From: Flavobacterium granuli
GTDB lineage: Bacteria > Bacteroidota > Bacteroidia > Flavobacteriales > Flavobacteriaceae
DNA length: 64,000 bases
NCBI RefSeq assembly: GCF_900129705.1
Contig: NZ_FQWO01000003.1
Span: 248,001 to 312,000, forward strand
Reading direction: 5' to 3'
In this document: positions 16,719-24,253 of the stretch, in pieces
How positions within the stretch are numbered: the first letter of the stretch is position 1
How the letters are laid out: each line of letters starts with the position of its first letter
Translations under genes and position numbers: made by a program
The notes under the pieces: model-generated
Told to the model about the DNA's origin: nothing
Seen by the model: the letters and a program-made list of their open reading frames with translations, nothing else
Databases searched by the model: none

Positions 16719-18509
16719 TTAAAAGCAATATTCGTTTTCGGCAACTATTTTAGTCGTAATCACTTCTCTTAATCCAACAATATTAGGCATATTGGTGTAT
16801 TTTGTGAAACGTCTCAAGCCCATCAACATCATGCGTTGTTCATCGCCTTCGGCAAATGAAATTACACTTTCTTTTCCTTTTTGAGTTACAATATCCACGG
16901 CTTTGTATAAATAAAGTTTAGCCATTGCAATTTGTTCCTGTACTTTGTCTTCACCTTCTTTTTTGGCTAATTTTTCCGTTCTCAGAATTGTACTTTCAGC
17001 CATATAGATTTCAATCAAAATATCTGAAGCCGCCATCAATAATTGTTGGTGTCCTTCTAAATCTGGACCGTATTTTTGGACAGCACCTCCGGCAACCATT
17101 AAGAATGCTTTTTTTAGTTTTCCAATCATTTCTTTCTCTTCTGCAAATAATTCAGAATAATCAGGAGTGTCAAATGAAGGTATGCCCATCAATTCCTCTT
17201 GAACTTTAGAAGCTGGTCCCAGCAAATCAACATGGCCTTTCATGGCTTTTTTGATAAGCATACCCACGGATAGCATTCTGTTGATTTCGTTTGTTCCTTC
17301 ATAGATACGAGCAATACGCGCATCTCTCCAAGCACTTTCCATTGGTGTGTCTTCTGAGAATCCCATTCCGCCAAAGATTTGGATTCCTTCATCAGCACAG
17401 TTTTGAATGTCTTCAGAAACAGCTACTTTTAGAATAGAACATTCAATAGCGTATTCTTCGACTCCTTTCAATTCTGCCTCCTGATGTGTAGCACCTTCAG
17501 CTTCGCGGGCAATAATACGATCTTCTATATCTTTTGCAGCACGATAAGTAGCACTTTCTCCGGCATAACAACTCGTTGCCATTTCGGCTAGTTTGTAACG
17601 GATGGCTCCAAATTGAGCAATAGGAGTGTTAAATTGGATTCTTTCATTAGCATATTTAACTGAACCAGAAATTACTCTACGTTGTGCATCTAAACAAGCT
17701 GCAGCTAATTTGATACGACCTACGTTCAATGCATTCATGGCAATTTTAAATCCATTTCCTCTTTCAGAAAGCATGTTTTCAACAGGAACTTTGGTTTCAT
17801 TAAAGAAAACCTGACGAGTAGAAGAAGCACGGATACCAAGTTTGTGTTCTTCTTCATTCATAGAAATTCCGTTATCAGCAGTATTTTCTACGATGAATCC
17901 CGTAATATTTTTATCATCACCAATACGGGCAAAAACGATGAATAGAGAACAGAATCCTGCATTCGAAATCCACATTTTTTGACCTGTAATCGAATAGTAT
18001 TTTCCGTCTTCAGACAAAACTGCTTTTGTTTTTCCGGAATTAGCATCAGATCCTGCACCCGGTTCTGTCAAGCAATACGCACCAAACCATTCGCCAGTAG
18101 CTAATTTAGGTACGTATTTTTGTTTTTGTTCTTCCGTTCCGTATAAGGTGATTGGCATGGTTCCAATTCCTGTATGCGCACCAAAAGCTGTTGAAAACGA
18201 ACCTGTAGCTCCCGAAATATAATCGCAAACTAAAACGGTGTTTACAAATCCCATTCCCATTCCGCCGTAAGCTTCAGGAACAGCCACGCTTAAAAAGCCT
18301 AGATCTCCCGCTTTTTTCATACTTTCTTCGGTAAAAGCGTAATCCTTTTTCTCAAAACGATCTTTGTTAGGCCAAAGTTCTTTATCAACAAACTCTTTTA
18401 CAGAGTCGCGCATCATTAATTGTTCTTCATTGAAATCTTCAGGAGTGAAGATGTTTTCGCACTTAGTTTCTTTTACAAGGAATTGACCTCCTCTGGTTAC
18501 GTCGCTCAT
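16719..18509 (-). CDS. fadE: Acyl-CoA dehydrogenase, FadE type
   Basis: A FAD enzyme of 596 residues that makes trans-2-enoyl-CoA from acyl-CoA. The dehydrogenase core covers about residues 25-430: the flavin motif CLTEPGAGSDANSGKTKA, WISNAGFCSLFIVFA, and the catalytic-Glu region RIYEGTNEINRML. A C-terminal extension of about 160 helical residues is typical of the long FadE found in Bacillus and Bacteroidota operons. It is the last gene of the marR-fadN-fadA-fadE operon. A four-helix-bundle gene bounded by inverted repeats sits between it and fadA. Confidence 0.93.
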   Translation of the reverse strand: MSDVTRGGQFLVKETKCENIFTPEDFNEEQLMMRDSVKEFVDKELWPNKDRFEKKDYAFTEESMKKAGDLGFLSVAVPEAYGGMGMGFVNTVLVCDYISGATGSFSTAFGAHTGIGTMPITLYGTEEQKQKYVPKLATGEWFGAYCLTEPGAGSDANSGKTKAVLSEDGKYYSITGQKMWISNAGFCSLFIVFARIGDDKNITGFIVENTADNGISMNEEEHKLGIRASSTRQVFFNETKVPVENMLSERGNGFKIAMNALNVGRIKLAAACLDAQRRVISGSVKYANERIQFNTPIAQFGAIRYKLAEMATSCYAGESATYRAAKDIEDRIIAREAEGATHQEAELKGVEEYAIECSILKVAVSEDIQNCADEGIQIFGGMGFSEDTPMESAWRDARIARIYEGTNEINRMLSVGMLIKKAMKGHVDLLGPASKVQEELMGIPSFDTPDYSELFAEEKEMIGKLKKAFLMVAGGAVQKYGPDLEGHQQLLMAASDILIEIYMAESTILRTEKLAKKEGEDKVQEQIAMAKLYLYKAVDIVTQKGKESVISFAEGDEQRMMLMGLRRFTKYTNMPNIVGLREVITTKIVAENEYCF

Positions 18510-18520
18510 GACTTTGTTAG

Positions 18521-18548
18521 TTTAAATTTTGAATTATAAATTTTAAAT
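18521..18548. repeat. Left inverted repeat of element A
   Basis: TTTAAATTTTGAATTATAAA and the following TTTTAAAT pair with 18905-18932 (24 of 28 positions identical in reverse complement). The repeat ends in the last base of the stop codon of the enclosed gene. Confidence 0.85.
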
Positions 18549-18901
18549 TATTTTGTATTGTCTTCCTGAGAAGTTTTAATAATTTTTGTTATTATATTTA
18601 TTATGTGTTCAATTTCAATTAAATAATTTGACATCGATATTGTTGTCAGATTGGATTTGTCTAATAAACGCAACCAGTATTTAGTTTCTCTCGCTTCCTT
18701 CGAAGCTATTGCCATTTTATGAATGAAATCTTTTCTTGATTGGGCTGCGATTGCTTCTTCTACATTAGCTCCAATGCTTGTTGCAGAGCGTAGGATTTGT
18801 TTAGAAATTATGAATTCGTTTTCGTTTTTTAATTGGACAAAAAGATTTACTATCGTTAATGCAAAATCAAAAGTTTTTGTAGCAATTATATTTTCTTTCA
18901 T
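18548..18901 (-). CDS. Four-helix-bundle protein, S23/IVP family (element A)
   Basis: A protein of 117 residues; ATG 18901 is chosen over a TTG at 18910 because family members start at this point. It is all helical: TKTFDFALTIVNLF, the family core QILRSATSIGANVEEAIAA, then KMAIASKEARETKYWLRLL, then a final helix. This is the 23S-rRNA intervening-sequence protein fold, related to Avd of diversity-generating retroelements. It lies between fadA and fadE and has no evident link to fatty-acid degradation. Inverted repeats of 28 bp flank it tightly. Function is unknown; RNA binding is plausible for the basic bundle. Confidence 0.88.
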   Translation of the reverse strand: MKENIIATKTFDFALTIVNLFVQLKNENEFIISKQILRSATSIGANVEEAIAAQSRKDFIHKMAIASKEARETKYWLRLLDKSNLTTISMSNYLIEIEHIINIITKIIKTSQEDNTK

Positions 18902-18904
18902 TCC

Positions 18905-18932
18905 ATTCAAAATTTAGAATTCATCATTTAAA
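18905..18932. repeat. Right inverted repeat of element A
   Basis: ATTCAAAATTTAGAATTCAT plus CATTTAAA, the partner of 18521-18548. It lies four bases upstream of the ATG of the enclosed gene and seven bases from the fadA stop. Confidence 0.85.
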
Positions 18933-18938
18933 ATAAAT

Positions 18939-20120
18939 CTAAAGAAGCTCATATATCCCTGCAGTCCCTTGTCCGGTTCCTACACACATGGTAACGATTC
19001 CGTATTTGCTATCTCTTCGTTTCATTTCATCGAATAATTGAACAGACAATTTGGCTCCGGTACATCCTAGTGGGTGACCTAAGGCGATTGCTCCACCGTT
19101 TACATTTACGATATCAGGATTTAATCCCAATTCACGAATTACAGCCAAGGACTGAGATGCAAATGCTTCGTTTAACTCTATTAAATCAATGTCTTTTAAT
19201 TGTAAGCCAGCTTGTTTTAAGGCTTTTGGAATTGCTTTTACCGGTCCAATTCCCATAATTCTAGGTTCAACACCCGCCGAAGCAAAGTTGACTAATCTTG
19301 CAATTGGTTCTAGGTTCAATTCTTTTACCATTTCTTCACTCATTACAAGAACAAAGGCAGCACCGTCACTCATTTGCGAAGAGTTTCCAGCTGTCACACT
19401 TCCATCTGCGGCAAATACGGCTCTAAGACCCGCTAAGGCTTCTTTAGATGTTCCTGCTCTTGGACCTTCGTCTTTGTTTACAACATAGGATTTAGTTTCC
19501 TTTTTTCCATTTTCGTTGATGAATGTTTGCTCAATAGTGATTGGAACAATTTGTTTGTCAAATTTCCCTTCTGCTTGTGCTTTCAAGGCTTTCATGTGCG
19601 AATGATAAGCAAACTCATCTTGATCTTCTCTGGAAACATTAAATTGTTTGGCAACGGCTTCCGCTGTTAATCCCATTCCCCAATAGTAGTCTTCGTTTCC
19701 TGCTTTTGCAACCGCATAATCCGGAGTTGGTTTGTAGCCTCCCATTGGAATAAAACTCATGCTTTCGGCACCTCCTGCAATAATACAATGTGCCATTCCT
19801 GATTGGATTTTGGCTGTTGCCATCCCAATAGTTTCTATTCCCGAGGCACAGTAGCGGTTGACGGTTACACCAGGAACGTCTTCGATTTTTAATCCCATCA
19901 ATGAGATCAAACGAGCTACGTTCAAACCTTGTTCTGCTTCCGGCATGGCATTTCCTACCATCACATCATCAATACGCGTTTTGTCAAAGTCAGGCAACTC
20001 ATTCATCATATATTGAATGGTTTCTGCGGCCAACTCATCAGGTCTTTTAAATCTAAAAACTCCTTTTGGTGCTTTCCCAACGGCAGTTCTGTATGCTTTT
20101 ACTATATAGGCTGTTTTCAT
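18939..20120 (-). CDS. fadA: Acetyl-CoA C-acyltransferase (3-ketoacyl-CoA thiolase)
   Basis: A thiolase of 393 residues that cleaves 3-ketoacyl-CoA with CoA, the last step of beta-oxidation. The acyl-accepting Cys is at about residue 91 (VNRYCASGIETIG). The active-site His is at about 349 (GGAIALGHPLGCTGAK). The second catalytic Cys is at about 379 (MCVGTGQGTAG). The length is standard for degradative thiolases. It is the third gene of the fad operon, and both of its neighbouring gaps are occupied by IVP elements. Confidence 0.94.
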   Translation of the reverse strand: MKTAYIVKAYRTAVGKAPKGVFRFKRPDELAAETIQYMMNELPDFDKTRIDDVMVGNAMPEAEQGLNVARLISLMGLKIEDVPGVTVNRYCASGIETIGMATAKIQSGMAHCIIAGGAESMSFIPMGGYKPTPDYAVAKAGNEDYYWGMGLTAEAVAKQFNVSREDQDEFAYHSHMKALKAQAEGKFDKQIVPITIEQTFINENGKKETKSYVVNKDEGPRAGTSKEALAGLRAVFAADGSVTAGNSSQMSDGAAFVLVMSEEMVKELNLEPIARLVNFASAGVEPRIMGIGPVKAIPKALKQAGLQLKDIDLIELNEAFASQSLAVIRELGLNPDIVNVNGGAIALGHPLGCTGAKLSVQLFDEMKRRDSKYGIVTMCVGTGQGTAGIYELL

Positions 20121-20128
20121 TTATAAAA

Positions 20129-20159
20129 AGTATTAAGATTGGAGAATTAAGTATTAAGA
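20129..20159. repeat. Left inverted repeat of element B
   Basis: Starts AGTATTAAG and ends AGAATTAAGTATTAAGA; pairs with 20543-20573 at 26 of 31 positions, including a perfect 17-base core. GTATTAAGATT also occurs twice here as a direct repeat 21 bases apart (20130 and 20151). Confidence 0.88.
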
Positions 20160-20170
20160 TTTTCCAATCG

Positions 20171-20533
20171 TTATTTGTTAATTGTTTTTAGAGATTTTTG
20201 AAGTGCAAAATTCATGTTGCACACTTCTACCAAATTATGGATGATTGGTGTAACTTTTTCCTCTTCAACTAAATCTAAGCGTTTTGAAATCATTAATTGA
20301 GTTATTAATTCATAAGTCGAACCATTTGCAATACCAAGAAAATGTACAAATTCATTATTTGAATTTCTTCCTGAACCTTCAGTAATATTTGAAGGAATAG
20401 AAACGGCACATTTTTTAATTTGATATGTTAAGTTAAATTTTTCATCAGAAGGTAATTCTGAAGTGACTTTATAAATATCTACTGCAATATCCATTGCTTT
20501 TTGCCAGATTTTCAGTTTTTCAAATTGATGCAT
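20171..20533 (-). CDS. Four-helix-bundle protein, S23/IVP family (element B)
   Basis: A protein of 120 residues. It begins with the subgroup hallmark FEKLKIWQKAMDIAVDIYK. It continues LTYQIKKCAVSIPSNITEGSG, FVHFLGIANGSTYELITQL and a final helix. It shares the fold with the gene of element A, but the two are clearly different in sequence, so they are not a recent duplication. It lies between fadN and fadA in the same direction and is flanked by 31-bp inverted repeats. No enzyme motif is seen. A role in RNA binding or in the element's own mobility is only inference. Confidence 0.88.
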   Translation of the reverse strand: MHQFEKLKIWQKAMDIAVDIYKVTSELPSDEKFNLTYQIKKCAVSIPSNITEGSGRNSNNEFVHFLGIANGSTYELITQLMISKRLDLVEEEKVTPIIHNLVEVCNMNFALQKSLKTINK

Positions 20534-20542
20534 AATTTTAGG

Positions 20543-20573
20543 TCTTAATACTTAATTCTTGATACTCAATACT
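20543..20573. repeat. Right inverted repeat of element B
   Basis: TCTTAATACTTAATTCT core plus TGATACTCAATACT, the partner of 20129-20159. Its outer end lies inside the stop codon of fadN (20572-20574). Confidence 0.88.
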
Positions 20574-22962
20574 AATTTCTCAACGGTTTCCCTTTGGTTA
20601 ACATGAATTGAATTCTTTCCAATGTTTTTCTTTCGGTACACAATGACAAGAAAGCTTCACGTTCTAAATCCAATAAATATTGCTCGCTTACTAATGTTGG
20701 CTCCGATAAATCTCCACCAGCCATTACATAAGCCAGTTTGTTAGCGATTTTTTGATCGTGTTCTGAGATGTATTTACCCGCTTCCATTTGGTCTGTTCCT
20801 ACTAAAAACATTCCTAGAGCTTGTTTTCCAAGAACTTTTACATCCGTTCTGCGAATCGGTTGTGTATAACCCGCTTCGGCCATTATCAAGGCATGTTTCT
20901 TAGCTTCGGCAATCTGGCGGTCTTTGTTTACTACGATAAGGTCTTTTCCTTGCTGTAATAATCCCGTGTCAAACGCTTCGTAACCGGAAGTAGATACTTT
21001 TGCCATAGCAATCGTCAAGAAATATTCTTGCAACACATTCAGCTCAACATCATTTTTATGGAACAAATCAGAAGCTCTTAAAGCCATCTCTTTCGATCCA
21101 CCACCACCTGGGATCACACCAACACCAAATTCCACTAATCCCATGTAGGTTTCTGCAGCAGCGACCACTTTATCTGCATGCAAACTCATTTCGCAACCTC
21201 CACCAAAAGTCATTCCGTGAGGAGTAACCACCACTGGGATTCCGGAGTAACGCACGCGCATCATCGTATCTTGGAACATTTTTATGGCCATATTCAGCTC
21301 ATCGTATTCTTGTTCCACCGCCATCATGAAAATCATTCCAATATTAGCACCTACAGAGAAATTTGCTGCTTGGTTACCAATTACTAAACCTTGGTATTCT
21401 TTTTCGGATAAATCGATTGCTTTATTGATGGCTTGTAAAACATCGCCACCAATCGTATTCATTTTAGATTGGAACTCTAAGTTCAGGATTCCGTCTCCTA
21501 AGTCTTGGATGATAGCACCGCTATTGCTCCATACTTTTTTGCTTTCGCGTATGTTGTTCAGGATGATAAAGGCATCTTGTCCTGGAACTTTTGTTTGTGA
21601 TTTTGTAGGGATATTGTAGAAATAAGTAGCGCCTTCTTTTACAGAATAGAAGCTTTTGCTTCCAGAAGCGATCATCTCATTGACCCAGGCTGCAGGAGCA
21701 AGTCCTTCGGCTTTCATGATTTCAATTCCTTTTTCAACTCCAATAGCATCCCAAATTTCGAAAGGTCCATTTTCCCAACCGAAACCAGCTTTCATAGCAT
21801 CATCTATTTTGTATAATTCATCTGAGATTTCAGGAATTCTGTTCGAAACATAAGCAAACATTCCGGCGAAACTCTTACGGTAGAATTCACCTGCTTTGTC
21901 TTTCCCTTTTACCAAAACTTTAAAACGGTTGATGGGTTTATCAATTGTTTTTGTCAATTCTAAAGTAGCAAAAGAGGCTTTTTTAGCGGCTCTGTATTCC
22001 AAAGTATCTAAATCCAAAGTCAGGATTTCTTTTCCTTCTTTTTTATAGAATCCTTGTCCTGTTTTGCTTCCCAACCATTTGTTTTCCATCATTTTGTTGA
22101 CGAAATCCGGAAGTTTGAACAAATCGTGTTGCTCGTCAGTTGGACAGTTTTCATAGATTCCGTTAGCCACATGTACTAAAGTATCTAATCCTACAACATC
22201 AACGGTTCTGAAAGTAGCCGATTTTGGTCGACCAATTACAGGACCAGTTAATTTATCTACTTCTTCAATCGTTAATCCCATTTCTTTTACCAAATGGAAC
22301 AAACTTTGAATCCCATAGATACCGATACGGTTTCCGATAAATGCAGGAGTATCCTTGGCAACAACCGAAGTTTTGCCTAAGAATTTTTCTCCGTATGTAG
22401 TAAGAAAGTCTAAAACTTCAATTGAAGTTTGTGGACCAGGAATGATTTCGAATAATTTTAAGTAGCGCGCAGGATTAAAAAAGTGGGTTCCGCAAAAGTG
22501 TTTTTGAAAATCGTCACTTCTTCCTTCACTCATAAAGTGAATAGGAATTCCAGATGTATTTGAAGTAACCAAAGTCCCCGGTTTTCTGAATTTTTCAATT
22601 TGTTCAAAAACCATTTTTTTAATATCCAAACGCTCTACAACCACCTCGATAATCCAATCTACATTGGCAATTTTTGCCATGTCATCGGTCGTATTTCCCG
22701 TCGTAATTCGGCTGGCAAATTTCTGGTTGTAAATTGGGGAAGGTTTCGATTTTAAAGCATTTGTTAAGTGATCGTTTACTAAACGATTGCGTACAACTTT
22801 ACTTTCTAGTGTTAATCCTTTTTTTGTTTCTGCTTCGGTGAGTTCACTTGGAACGATATCGAGAAGTAATACTTCGAGACCAATGTTAGCAAAATGACAT
22901 GCAATTCCCGAACCCATAATTCCGGATCCGACTACGGCAACTTTTTTAATAGCTCTATTCAT
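20572..22962 (-). CDS. fadN: 3-hydroxyacyl-CoA dehydrogenase / enoyl-CoA hydratase fusion
   Basis: A bifunctional beta-oxidation enzyme of 796 residues that hydrates enoyl-CoA and oxidises 3-hydroxyacyl-CoA with NAD. The dehydrogenase part comes first: Rossmann motif VVGSGIMGSGIACHFANIG at residues 9-27, and catalytic-region FCGTHFFNPARYLKLFEII near 155. The crotonase part follows (about 500-680), with the oxyanion-hole regions ANFSVGANIG and FGGGCEMSLHADKVVA, and GVIPGGGGSKEMALRA. This order is that of Bacillus FadN and opposite to E. coli FadB. Its start overlaps the marR stop by eight bases, so the two are translationally coupled. Confidence 0.92.
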   Translation of the reverse strand: MNRAIKKVAVVGSGIMGSGIACHFANIGLEVLLLDIVPSELTEAETKKGLTLESKVVRNRLVNDHLTNALKSKPSPIYNQKFASRITTGNTTDDMAKIANVDWIIEVVVERLDIKKMVFEQIEKFRKPGTLVTSNTSGIPIHFMSEGRSDDFQKHFCGTHFFNPARYLKLFEIIPGPQTSIEVLDFLTTYGEKFLGKTSVVAKDTPAFIGNRIGIYGIQSLFHLVKEMGLTIEEVDKLTGPVIGRPKSATFRTVDVVGLDTLVHVANGIYENCPTDEQHDLFKLPDFVNKMMENKWLGSKTGQGFYKKEGKEILTLDLDTLEYRAAKKASFATLELTKTIDKPINRFKVLVKGKDKAGEFYRKSFAGMFAYVSNRIPEISDELYKIDDAMKAGFGWENGPFEIWDAIGVEKGIEIMKAEGLAPAAWVNEMIASGSKSFYSVKEGATYFYNIPTKSQTKVPGQDAFIILNNIRESKKVWSNSGAIIQDLGDGILNLEFQSKMNTIGGDVLQAINKAIDLSEKEYQGLVIGNQAANFSVGANIGMIFMMAVEQEYDELNMAIKMFQDTMMRVRYSGIPVVVTPHGMTFGGGCEMSLHADKVVAAAETYMGLVEFGVGVIPGGGGSKEMALRASDLFHKNDVELNVLQEYFLTIAMAKVSTSGYEAFDTGLLQQGKDLIVVNKDRQIAEAKKHALIMAEAGYTQPIRRTDVKVLGKQALGMFLVGTDQMEAGKYISEHDQKIANKLAYVMAGGDLSEPTLVSEQYLLDLEREAFLSLCTERKTLERIQFMLTKGKPLRN

Positions 22963-23413
22963 TTTCTACTTTTTCGGTTTGATTAAATATATTTTTATTT
23001 TGAATTAATTCGTTGATTATTTCGGCGACTTCCATGAAATGATCTAGTTTTTCTTCTGAAACATGTTGTCTGATGGTTTCGTTAAATTTTAAAACGGTAT
23101 TTTTAGACAGCTCTCTTTTTTCTTTACCAAAATCAGTCAGGTAAATTAGGACACCACGACCGTCATCTGGATTTTTTTTTCTGATGATTAGTCCTTTTTC
23201 CTCCATTGATTTTAAGGTTCTGGTCAGGCTTGTTGCCTCCATTCCCATTTTTGGACCTAATGAAGTAGAAGGGGTTCCTTTGTTTTTGTCCATGCTAAGC
23301 AAGGCAAAACCTGTTGCCATTGTAGCTCCATATTTAGAAGCCTCTTCATTATACATTCTTGATACTGCTTGCCAAGTCGCCCTTAAAGCATAATCTATCG
23401 TTTTGTCTTTCAT
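22955..23413 (-). CDS. MarR family regulator of the fad operon
   Basis: A winged helix-turn-helix regulator. ATG codons at 23425 and 23413 are both in frame; 23413 (MKDKTIDYALRATWQAV, 152 residues) is preferred because the -7 element ends near 23434 and leaves room for a leader. The DNA-binding part includes GPKMGMEATSLTRTLKSMEEKG and the wing KKNPDDGRGVLIYLTDFGK. It overlaps fadN and heads the operon. Acyl-CoA-responsive repression is likely by context. A palindrome suited to MarR binding lies in its own promoter. Confidence 0.88.
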   Translation of the reverse strand: MKDKTIDYALRATWQAVSRMYNEEASKYGATMATGFALLSMDKNKGTPSTSLGPKMGMEATSLTRTLKSMEEKGLIIRKKNPDDGRGVLIYLTDFGKEKRELSKNTVLKFNETIRQHVSEEKLDHFMEVAEIINELIQNKNIFNQTEKVENE

Positions 23414-23433
23414 ATCTCTAACCATATCGATTT

Positions 23434-23441
23434 CAAATATA
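23434..23441 (-). promoter_or_regulatory. -7 element of the marR-fadNAE promoter
   Basis: On the minus strand TATATTTG matches TAnnTTTG, placed just before the marR start. No clear TTTG is found 19 bases upstream; that position is taken by the palindrome at 23454-23465. Confidence 0.5.
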
Positions 23442-23453
23442 ATAAAAAAATAC

Positions 23454-23465
23454 TATGCACGCATA
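23454..23465. promoter_or_regulatory. Candidate MarR operator
   Basis: TATGCACGCATA is a 5-2-5 palindrome (TATGC / GCATA), 12 bases from the -7 element. Its size and TATGC half-site resemble known MarR-family sites. Its position over the -33 region fits autorepression. Confidence 0.45.
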
Positions 23466-23506
23466 ATAAAATTAAATTATTTTTCTGTTAAAAGTTTTAA
23501 TTATAT

Positions 23507-23535
23507 AAAAAACTCCTCACAATTGGAGGAGTTTT
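23507..23535. terminator. Hairpin with A/T tails before the membrane protein gene stop
   Basis: AAAACTCCTC and GAGGAGTTTT around ACAATTG. It lies between the marR promoter and the stop of the upstream minus-strand gene at 23552, and probably terminates that gene. Confidence 0.75.
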
Positions 23536-23551
23536 GGGCCATATTTGTTCG

Positions 23552-23935
23552 CTATTTTAATTTTCCATTGACTGCGGCAATCACAGCTCCCACAAAAGCA
23601 CCCATTAGTATTGATATGGCAATGTCTATAGATATGTTTTCAAAATTGGGTGGCATATTTGAATACATGAAAAAATTCATGGACAAGCTTGTAAATAAGC
23701 CAATTGTTGCACCTGTTTTAAAACCCGTCATGGGATTTGTAATGCCGGCCCATTTGGTAAAAATATAAGCCATAAATAAACCAAAAGTGATGTATCCTAA
23801 AAAGATAAACAATAAATTGGTGTTTTCGTTTTGGGGATATAAATTCTTAAAAAGAAACCCATACAAAAGCCATCCTAAAAGAAAGTTGGTAATGCCTCCA
23901 AAAACACCTGAAACTAAAAAGTTTTTATTATTCAT
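23552..23935 (-). CDS. Four-helix integral membrane protein, unknown function
   Basis: A protein of 127 residues with four hydrophobic segments: FLVSGVFGGITNFLLGWLLYGFLF, LLFIFLGYITFGLFMAYIFT, a Gly-rich third (GFKTGATIGLFTSLSMNFFMY), and AISILMGAFVGAVIAAVNG. This resembles small Bacteroidota membrane proteins without known role. It lies between fadD and marR, but terminators on both sides make it a single unit. Confidence 0.7.
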   Translation of the reverse strand: MNNKNFLVSGVFGGITNFLLGWLLYGFLFKNLYPQNENTNLLFIFLGYITFGLFMAYIFTKWAGITNPMTGFKTGATIGLFTSLSMNFFMYSNMPPNFENISIDIAISILMGAFVGAVIAAVNGKLK

Positions 23936-24253
23936 AGCTTTGTTAAATCGTATCGATTAGTAGTTAAAAGTATTAAAAATATAATGAAATTACTATAAAA
24001 ACAATTAATAAGTGACTATTTGGTATTTAATGTGTTGTTTTTTTTGTAATTGTGTGTTTTATTGAGATTTCTGTTTTTAAAAAATGTTTCTAAAATGAGC
24101 ACGCCCCTAGGGTAATTTGTGGTGTTTTTATAATAAATTATAACTAAAAAAAAAGCTGCCCTTTATTGGAATTATCTTCTTTCTTATTGAATTTTGAAAG
24201 TGAGATAATACCAGTAAAGGGCAGTTTGTAATTGGTCGCTAATTTATAGTTTG
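23936..24253. other. Intergenic stretch with a long imperfect hairpin
   Basis: 318 AT-rich bases without a gene. The only structure seen is the 69-base hairpin at 24156-24224. Confidence 0.6.
24147..24224 (-). terminator. Large hairpin terminator of fadD
   Basis: CTGCCCTTTATTGGAATTAT and its partner ATAATACCAGTAAAGGGCAG pair over about 20 bp with two interruptions, and pairing extends a few bases further. The loop is about 12 bases. On the minus strand the stem is followed by GC and nine T. The stem is about twice the length of the other terminators in this window. Confidence 0.7.

Noticed and set aside
18521..18932. Insertion sequence or transposon
   Set aside because: Inverted repeats are present, but the only gene is a four-helix-bundle protein without transposase motifs, and no target-site duplication is clear.
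18521..20573. Diversity-generating retroelement (Avd-like proteins)
   Set aside because: The four-helix proteins resemble Avd, but there is no reverse transcriptase and no template/variable repeat pair in the region.
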